Source of the DNA: Oscillospiraceae bacterium
GTDB lineage: Bacteria > Bacillota > Clostridia > Oscillospirales > Ruminococcaceae
Assembly: GCA_900770285.1 (NCBI GenBank)
Contig: CAAGJO010000011.1
Span: 1-35,341 of the forward strand
Length of the DNA: 35,341 nucleotides
Direction: 5' to 3'
Positions within the stretch are counted from its first letter, which is position 1. Each line of letters opens with the position of its first letter. Positions 29,520 through 35,341 of this stretch are shown one piece after another. The notes below the pieces were generated by a model. The model was not told the origin of the DNA and ran no database searches. It was given only the letters and a program-made list of their open reading frames with translations. The translations under genes and the position numbers were made by a program.

Positions 29520-32500
29520 GTGAGAAAAATCAAAAAGATTTTTCAAAAGGCTGCCTGTGCAGTAACAGCTGCCGCTTTAACATTAAGTATAGCGGCAATA
29601 CCAAATATGAATAACGTTGTCTCTGCTGCAAGCAGTAGTTTAAAGTTTGACTTCGGAAGCAATGGTACAGCCTCAGGTTTTACCGGAGTAACAGCAGGAA
29701 CGAGCTATAGCTCATCTTTGGGCTATGGTTTTCGTGATACCGGTTCGGTAGCAAATGTGTCTGCATCAGGCAGTAACGAACTCAGCGATGCAGTTCAGTT
29801 TAAAAGTACTGATAAGAGTAATACCTTTGATGTTGATTTGCCAAATGGTCTTTATGAGATAACTGTATATCTCGGCAATACAACAAGAACAAGTATTCGT
29901 GCTGAGGATTATATGCAGGTCATTAATATGACTGGCAATAATGCGGTGGCAACATTCCAGATTCCTATTACAGACGGTCAGCTGAATATTATGGCAACCG
30001 AAGGTAAGGCCGGATATCCTTTCAGCATAAGTTCATTGATTATAACCAAAATTTCTGATGAGGCTGTGCTTCCAAAAACTGTGTGGATATGCGGTGATTC
30101 AACGGTATGTAATTATTATCCTTTGGATACAAGTACTCAGGCGGGTTGGGGTCAGGTGCTTGCTCAGTATATTGATTCTACAGAATGGTCGGTTCATAAT
30201 TTAGCAGCCTCTGGTCAGTATGCAAAAGGATTTGTAAATTCCGGCTGTTTTGATACAATTATGAAATATGGTAAAGCCGGAGATATTTACATAATTTCCA
30301 TTGGAATTAATGACGGGAATTATTCTAATTCTACGGAATATTATGAAACCGTTACTGATATGACAAAACAAGCTGCCGCAAAAGGCATGAAGGTCGTTTT
30401 GGTAAAACAGCAGGGCCGTTCAACCGATGTTTCAAGAACTCCTCTTTTAACAGGCAGATGGTTTGGATCTGATCTCGATAAAATCGGAAGTGAACAAAAT
30501 GTTCAGGTGCTGGATTTGTTCAATCTTGCACAGGATTATTTTGTTTCAATCGGACAGGATGCTACATATGATTTGTATATGGAAAATGATACCCTGCATC
30601 CAAATCGTGCGGGGGCAAAGGTTCTGGCAAAGCTTGTTTCAGAAAATGTTGATTTCAGCACAGATCAGGTAGAAAACAATAAAGATCACAGCGGAAATAC
30701 CATTTATATTGCAGGCGACAGTACAGTTCAAAGCTATAAATCTTCTTATGCACCTCAGCAGGGTTGGGGATATTATTTAAAGGATCATCTGAATACTAAT
30801 TTTAACGTAGAAAACCATGCTATTGCAGGAAGAAGCTCAAAGAGCTTTTATGATCAGGGCAGATTGCAGACAATATTAGATAAAATAACAAAAGGCGATT
30901 ATTTGTTGGTGCAGTTTGGAATTAACGATGCAGGTTCTTCTAACGCTGACAGATATGCTCCTGTGTGTGGTAATGTTCAGAATCCAACTGACGGTTCATT
31001 TGAATTTTATATGCAGAAGTATGTGAAGGGAGCTTTGGAGAAGGGTGCTGTACCTGTGCTTATTTCTCCTACTTTGGGAATTAAAGCTTATTCAAACAGT
31101 CGTTTTGTGGAGAGCTATGTCAATTATAATGATGCAATTGAGGATATTGCCAATTATTATAATGTTCCGTTTATAAATCTTAATCAGCTTATGGTTACAA
31201 ATTATAACAGAATTTGCTATGATGCTGCTTATAATTTCCACTTGTGCGGAGCAGTCAGCGGTTCAACCGATATGACTCATTTTTGTGAAGCCGGTGCAGA
31301 TAATGCATCTAAATTGGTGGCTGCCAGCTTGAACAGCATTGTTCTGAGCAAAGACAACAGCTCAGCCGGCAGACAGGTGGAAGCGCTTGACAGGGGTCTT
31401 GTAGCAGTAAAAAGCGGAAATGGAATTTTCCTTTCATGGCGTCTTTTGGGAACAGAGAATTACTCGACATCTTTTGAGGTTTATAAAAATGGTGTGAAAA
31501 TTTCTGATGAAATCACAAACAGCACAAATTATTTTGATGAGTCGGGAACAGTAAATGATTCTTATACTGTAAGATCTATTGTGGGCGGAACAGAAAAAAC
31601 AGAATCTGATGCCGTAAAGCCATGGAGCCAGAATTATAAGGATATTGCAATTAATAAGCCGGGAGATATTTATTCGGCGAATGATGCAACAGTTGCCGAT
31701 GTTGACGGCGACGGTCAGTATGAAATTATTCTTAAATGGGATCCGAGTGATTCACAGGATAATTCAAAATCAGGATATACGTCAAATGTTTATATTGACT
31801 GCTATGAACTTGACGGTACTCAGAAATGGCGTATTGATTTGGGTAAGAATATCCGTGCAGGTGCTCATTATACACAGTTTATAGCTTATGATTTTGACGG
31901 TGACGGAAAAGCAGAAGTTGCAATGAAAACTGCTGACGGAACTGTTGCAGGAGACGGAACGGTAATTGGTGATGCTTCAAAGGATTACCGCAACAGCAGC
32001 GGATATATTCTTGACGGTCCTGAATATCTTACAATGTTTGAGGGCGCAACCGGAAAAATTCTTCAAACGGTTGATTATTACCCTGCAAGAGGAACAGTTT
32101 CCAGCTGGGGAGACAGTTACGGAAACCGTGTTGACAGATTTTTGGCGGGAGTTGCATACTTAGACGGTAAAACTCCAAGCCTTATAATGTGCAGAGGTTA
32201 TTATACCCGTTCAGTTATAGTTGCATATCAGTATAAAAACGGAAGTCTTACAAGACAATGGATTTTTGATTCAAATGATTCGGGAAACAGTGCATATGCA
32301 GGACAGGGAAATCACAGCCTTTCCGTTGCCGATGTTGATAATGACGGTTTCGATGAAATCGTTTACGGTTCGGCAGTTATCGATCATAACGGGCAAGGCT
32401 TGTATTCTACAAATCAAGGTCATGGTGATGCAATTCATGTAGGTGATTTTGACCCTGATCACAGCGGTCTGGAAATCTATCAGGTTCATGAGAATAAATC

Positions 32501-35341
32501 AAGCTCAATTGAAAGCGTTCAGATGAGAGATGCAGCAACCGGCACAACTCTTTGGTCAGTAAAAACAGGAACTGATGTGGGAAGAGGACTTATTGCAAAT
32601 ATCGGACCTGACTACTATCCATATGTTGCAATGGCATCAACAGGAAATTATGATAAAAACGGAAATAAGCTTGATCTTGATTTAGGAAAATTCGGATTGA
32701 ACTTTGCAACCTGGTGGGACGGAGATTTATATCGTGAAGGTCTTGACAGAACATACATAAATAAGTGGAATTACAACACAAAGAGTATTGACAGACTTTT
32801 AACCGGAAGTGATGTTCATTCAAATAACAGTACAAAAGCAACTCCAAGCTTGTCAGCTGACATTTTCGGCGATTGGCGTGAAGAGGTAATCTGGCCGACT
32901 TCTGATGACACGGCTCTCCGGGTTTATACAAGCACAACTGTAACAGAGCATAAGCTTTATACATTTATGCACGATATTCAGTACCGTGAAGCGGTTGCAT
33001 GGCAGAATGTAGGATACAATCAGCCGCCGCATCCAAGCTTTTATGTTGGTGAAGATATGCCAACGCCTACAAAGCCTGATGTTTATACAGTTGGCAGCTA
33101 TAAAGAAAAACAGCTTGATGTTCAGCCTAAAACAGGTGCAGACATTAAGGAAGGCAAATATATGATCAAGAGCGAACTTAGCGGTTTGTATCTTGATGTT
33201 ACAGGCGGTGTTGCCGCAAATGGCACCAATGTTCAGATGTGGGGTGCATCAGGTGCAGCATCATATAATACATGGCAGCTGAAATCAGTTGGTGATGGTT
33301 ATTATCAGATTTATTCATGCGTGGGAGACGGCTCATATCTTCTTGATCTGGACTATGGAAAAACTGATAACGGAACAAATATTCAGATTTATCAGAATAC
33401 TTACTGTGATGCACAGCTTTTCAAATTTGTAGAAGTTTCAAGCGGAAAATATATAATTGCCACAAAGTCAACAACCGATCAGTCAAATCTTGATATATAC
33501 AATCATGAAACAGGCAGCGGTGCAAATGTCTGCCAGTGGGAGTATACAGGGTTGCAAAATCAGATATGGAGTCTTGTGGAAGTAAATGACGAGTCAAGCT
33601 CAAAGGCTGATTCATCATCAAGCAAGGCGGATAGTTCATCATCTAAGGCTGATTCAAGCAGCGTTATAAATACTGATGTAATTTACTGTTCACCTGACGG
33701 AACAGGAAACGGTGCATCAAAGGACAATCCAACAAATGTTTCAAATGCTATCTCCAGTATTAAGGCAGGAGGAACTATATACCTTCTGGGAGGAACTTAC
33801 AGCTTTGACAAGACTATTGTTATCAATGAGAGCAACAGCGGTACAGCGTCAGCCTATAAGACAATTTCAGCATATCCCGGCGAAAAGGTGACATGGGATT
33901 TCTCAAAGCTTGAAACATCTAATTCAAACAGAGGTGTGGTTCTTGACGGTTCATACTGGCATTGGTACGGTTTTACTATTGCAAATGCAGGGGATAACGG
34001 TATGCTTTTGTCAGGGGACAATAATAAGATTGAAATGATGGTGTTTGAAGGAAATCAGGATACAGGTTTACAGATTTCAAGATACAACAGCTCATACAGT
34101 GATATTTCACAGTGGCCGCAAAACAACTTGATACTTAATTGTACATCAAGAAATAACTGTGATGATGCAACAATGGAAAATGCTGATGGATTTGCCGCAA
34201 AACTTACCTGCGGTGAGGGAAATGTATTTGACGGCTGTATGGCATATAATAATTCCGATGACGGCTATGACCTTTATGCCAAAACCGATACCGGTTCTAT
34301 CGGAATAATTACTATCAAGAACTGTCTTGCATTCAGAAATGGTTATACTGAAAGCGGAAAGGGTTACGGTGATTGTGACGGCAACGGATTCAAACTTGGC
34401 GGCAGCGGAGTAGGCTCGCCTCACGTTGTAACTAACTGTCTTGCTTTTGAAAATCTTAACTGTGGTTTCACAGACAACAACAATCCTGATCTTGCAAAAA
34501 TTTCAAACTGCACAGCCGTTAATAATGGCATAGGAAACAATTCAAAGCCAAACTTTTCAGTATATCGCTGCACAAACTGTGATTTTGATAATCTTATGAC
34601 CTATTACAACAATTCTGATATTAAGAAGGCAAGTGATAAGTTTGTTGGAACATACTGCAATGGTGTTTATTACAACACAGCAGGCTATTACAAAGTTTCT
34701 TCAGATACTGCAGTTACAAATGGAGAGAAAATAGGAACTCAATTTGACGGACCGTCAGATTCTGACTTTATTTCAACTACAGTGGGAGCTATGGGTACAG
34801 ACTTCCATACTGTGTGGAGAAATTCAGACGGAGATATTAATACACAAGGCTATTTCCAGACAAAGACTAACGGTTCATACTCTTCAATGGGTTACCGCCT
34901 TGACTCTGATTCTGATGACAGTTCCTCAACAGTTGATTCTTCAAGTACTGTTGACAGCTCATCAACAATTGATTCATCAAGCACTATTGACAGTTCTTCA
35001 AATGAAGAAGGCGATATCGTATTAGGCAACAGTATGCTTAAGGGTCAGAAGAAAGCCGGAGCTTATACATACAGATCGTTTATCAATGTAACTTCAAGTG
35101 TTCTTAGTCAGTGCACATCTGGTTATATTCAGGTACAAAGATATGTAAACGGCAAATTGGTTTCAACACAGAAGTTGACAAAGTGCTATAATCAGTACAA
35201 GGCTGGTTCAAAGACAGTTGTAGCTCCTAGTGGTTCATACTATTTGTTTGCAGAGCCAATTACAGTTAAATCTACTGACAGACTTGTTGATGTATATACA
35301 CTTCCTGGATATTCTACAACTAGATATGGTGCTTTGCTCCA
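29520..35341 (+). CDS. Secreted modular rhamnogalacturonan/pectin-degrading enzyme (partial)
   Basis: An ORF open from GTG 29520 (GAAAGGGG upstream) to the window edge, at least 1,940 residues. A signal peptide (1-37, ending VVSAA) is followed by a beta-rich CBM-like domain (~40-180). A first SGNH/CE12-like esterase (~185-375) has ICGDST, GIND and D-T-L-H. A second (~390-600) has IAGDST, FGIND and D-M-T-H. A PL11 rhamnogalacturonan lyase region (~619-1185) has RGLVAVKSGNGIFLSWRLLG and repeated D-x-D-x-D-G calcium motifs. A ricin-type CBM13-like domain (~1207-1358), an SSSKAD linker, and a PL9 beta-helix pectate lyase (~1384-1780; GFAAKLTCGEGN holds the catalytic Lys) come next. After an SSSTVD/SSSTID linker (~1800-1825) lies an unrecognised C-terminal domain. 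It should deacetylate and cut rhamnogalacturonan I and homogalacturonan outside the cell. Confidence 0.9.
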   Translation, partial: MRKIKKIFQKAACAVTAAALTLSIAAIPNMNNVVSAASSSLKFDFGSNGTASGFTGVTAGTSYSSSLGYGFRDTGSVANVSASGSNELSDAVQFKSTDKSNTFDVDLPNGLYEITVYLGNTTRTSIRAEDYMQVINMTGNNAVATFQIPITDGQLNIMATEGKAGYPFSISSLIITKISDEAVLPKTVWICGDSTVCNYYPLDTSTQAGWGQVLAQYIDSTEWSVHNLAASGQYAKGFVNSGCFDTIMKYGKAGDIYIISIGINDGNYSNSTEYYETVTDMTKQAAAKGMKVVLVKQQGRSTDVSRTPLLTGRWFGSDLDKIGSEQNVQVLDLFNLAQDYFVSIGQDATYDLYMENDTLHPNRAGAKVLAKLVSENVDFSTDQVENNKDHSGNTIYIAGDSTVQSYKSSYAPQQGWGYYLKDHLNTNFNVENHAIAGRSSKSFYDQGRLQTILDKITKGDYLLVQFGINDAGSSNADRYAPVCGNVQNPTDGSFEFYMQKYVKGALEKGAVPVLISPTLGIKAYSNSRFVESYVNYNDAIEDIANYYNVPFINLNQLMVTNYNRICYDAAYNFHLCGAVSGSTDMTHFCEAGADNASKLVAASLNSIVLSKDNSSAGRQVEALDRGLVAVKSGNGIFLSWRLLGTENYSTSFEVYKNGVKISDEITNSTNYFDESGTVNDSYTVRSIVGGTEKTESDAVKPWSQNYKDIAINKPGDIYSANDATVADVDGDGQYEIILKWDPSDSQDNSKSGYTSNVYIDCYELDGTQKWRIDLGKNIRAGAHYTQFIAYDFDGDGKAEVAMKTADGTVAGDGTVIGDASKDYRNSSGYILDGPEYLTMFEGATGKILQTVDYYPARGTVSSWGDSYGNRVDRFLAGVAYLDGKTPSLIMCRGYYTRSVIVAYQYKNGSLTRQWIFDSNDSGNSAYAGQGNHSLSVADVDNDGFDEIVYGSAVIDHNGQGLYSTNQGHGDAIHVGDFDPDHSGLEIYQVHENKSSSIESVQMRDAATGTTLWSVKTGTDVGRGLIANIGPDYYPYVAMASTGNYDKNGNKLDLDLGKFGLNFATWWDGDLYREGLDRTYINKWNYNTKSIDRLLTGSDVHSNNSTKATPSLSADIFGDWREEVIWPTSDDTALRVYTSTTVTEHKLYTFMHDIQYREAVAWQNVGYNQPPHPSFYVGEDMPTPTKPDVYTVGSYKEKQLDVQPKTGADIKEGKYMIKSELSGLYLDVTGGVAANGTNVQMWGASGAASYNTWQLKSVGDGYYQIYSCVGDGSYLLDLDYGKTDNGTNIQIYQNTYCDAQLFKFVEVSSGKYIIATKSTTDQSNLDIYNHETGSGANVCQWEYTGLQNQIWSLVEVNDESSSKADSSSSKADSSSSKADSSSVINTDVIYCSPDGTGNGASKDNPTNVSNAISSIKAGGTIYLLGGTYSFDKTIVINESNSGTASAYKTISAYPGEKVTWDFSKLETSNSNRGVVLDGSYWHWYGFTIANAGDNGMLLSGDNNKIEMMVFEGNQDTGLQISRYNSSYSDISQWPQNNLILNCTSRNNCDDATMENADGFAAKLTCGEGNVFDGCMAYNNSDDGYDLYAKTDTGSIGIITIKNCLAFRNGYTESGKGYGDCDGNGFKLGGSGVGSPHVVTNCLAFENLNCGFTDNNNPDLAKISNCTAVNNGIGNNSKPNFSVYRCTNCDFDNLMTYYNNSDIKKASDKFVGTYCNGVYYNTAGYYKVSSDTAVTNGEKIGTQFDGPSDSDFISTTVGAMGTDFHTVWRNSDGDINTQGYFQTKTNGSYSSMGYRLDSDSDDSSSTVDSSSTVDSSSTIDSSSTIDSSSNEEGDIVLGNSMLKGQKKAGAYTYRSFINVTSSVLSQCTSGYIQVQRYVNGKLVSTQKLTKCYNQYKAGSKTVVAPSGSYYLFAEPITVKSTDRLVDVYTLPGYSTTRYGALL

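Overview
The window looks like chromosome of a low-to-medium G+C, Gram-positive anaerobe of the Clostridia, most likely a Ruminococcus-like gut or rumen Oscillospiraceae. This rests on strong AAGGAGG ribosome-binding sites, a BspA-like leucine-rich-repeat surface protein, an alpha-galactosidase, ferredoxin-dependent enzymes and, at the right edge, a very large secreted pectinase with Ser-rich linkers. The taxon is an inference from gene content.

Layout. 1-340: four tandem copies of an 89-90 bp repeat. 456-3704: three-gene ABC exporter operon. 3871-5704 (minus): VanZ-like protein and CCA-adding enzyme. 5758-7278: apolipoprotein N-acyltransferase (lnt), tail to tail with a GH36 alpha-galactosidase (7262-9373, minus). 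9518-10939: ECF S component plus type III pantothenate kinase (coaX), a likely pantothenate uptake and activation operon, then a 3' scrap of a MATE efflux gene. 11295-16035 (minus): circularly permuted ATP-grasp, alpha-E and transglutaminase genes with two AstE/aspartoacylase-like M14 genes, one of which has lost its zinc ligands; this looks like a peptide-ligation and trimming system. 16327-17907 (minus): secreted leucine-rich-repeat/FN3 protein. 18275-18475: tiny Cys-containing protein. 18746-18838 (minus): tRNA-Ser(GGA).

19201-21646 is an eroded operon: a FabD-like acyltransferase start joined out of frame to an enoyl-CoA hydratase end, an N-terminally truncated iorA, an apparently whole iorB, and a phenylacetate-CoA ligase with a large internal deletion. 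21717-22649 (minus) is a siroheme/[4Fe-4S] reductase; 22886-23191 (minus) is a DUF1292 protein.

23341-24516 is the most unusual part. A strong promoter and a strong terminator bound about 1.15 kb with no conventional gene. It carries some 13 regularly spaced GGAGTG-type ribosome-binding motifs and at least six 10-13 codon ORFs for cationic, hydrophobic micropeptides, arranged as three pairs. The second and third pairs are tandem duplicates whose flanks are conserved and whose coding parts have diverged in frame. The 5' leader can form nested helices.

24606-29079 is a housekeeping operon: an M16 peptidase pair (inactive plus active), lgt and folD. 29287-29338 is an orphan promoter overlapped by a LexA-like box. 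From 29520 a GTG-started ORF runs off the window end and encodes a modular rhamnogalacturonan/pectin-degrading enzyme (two CE12-like SGNH domains, PL11, CBM13-like lectin, PL9).
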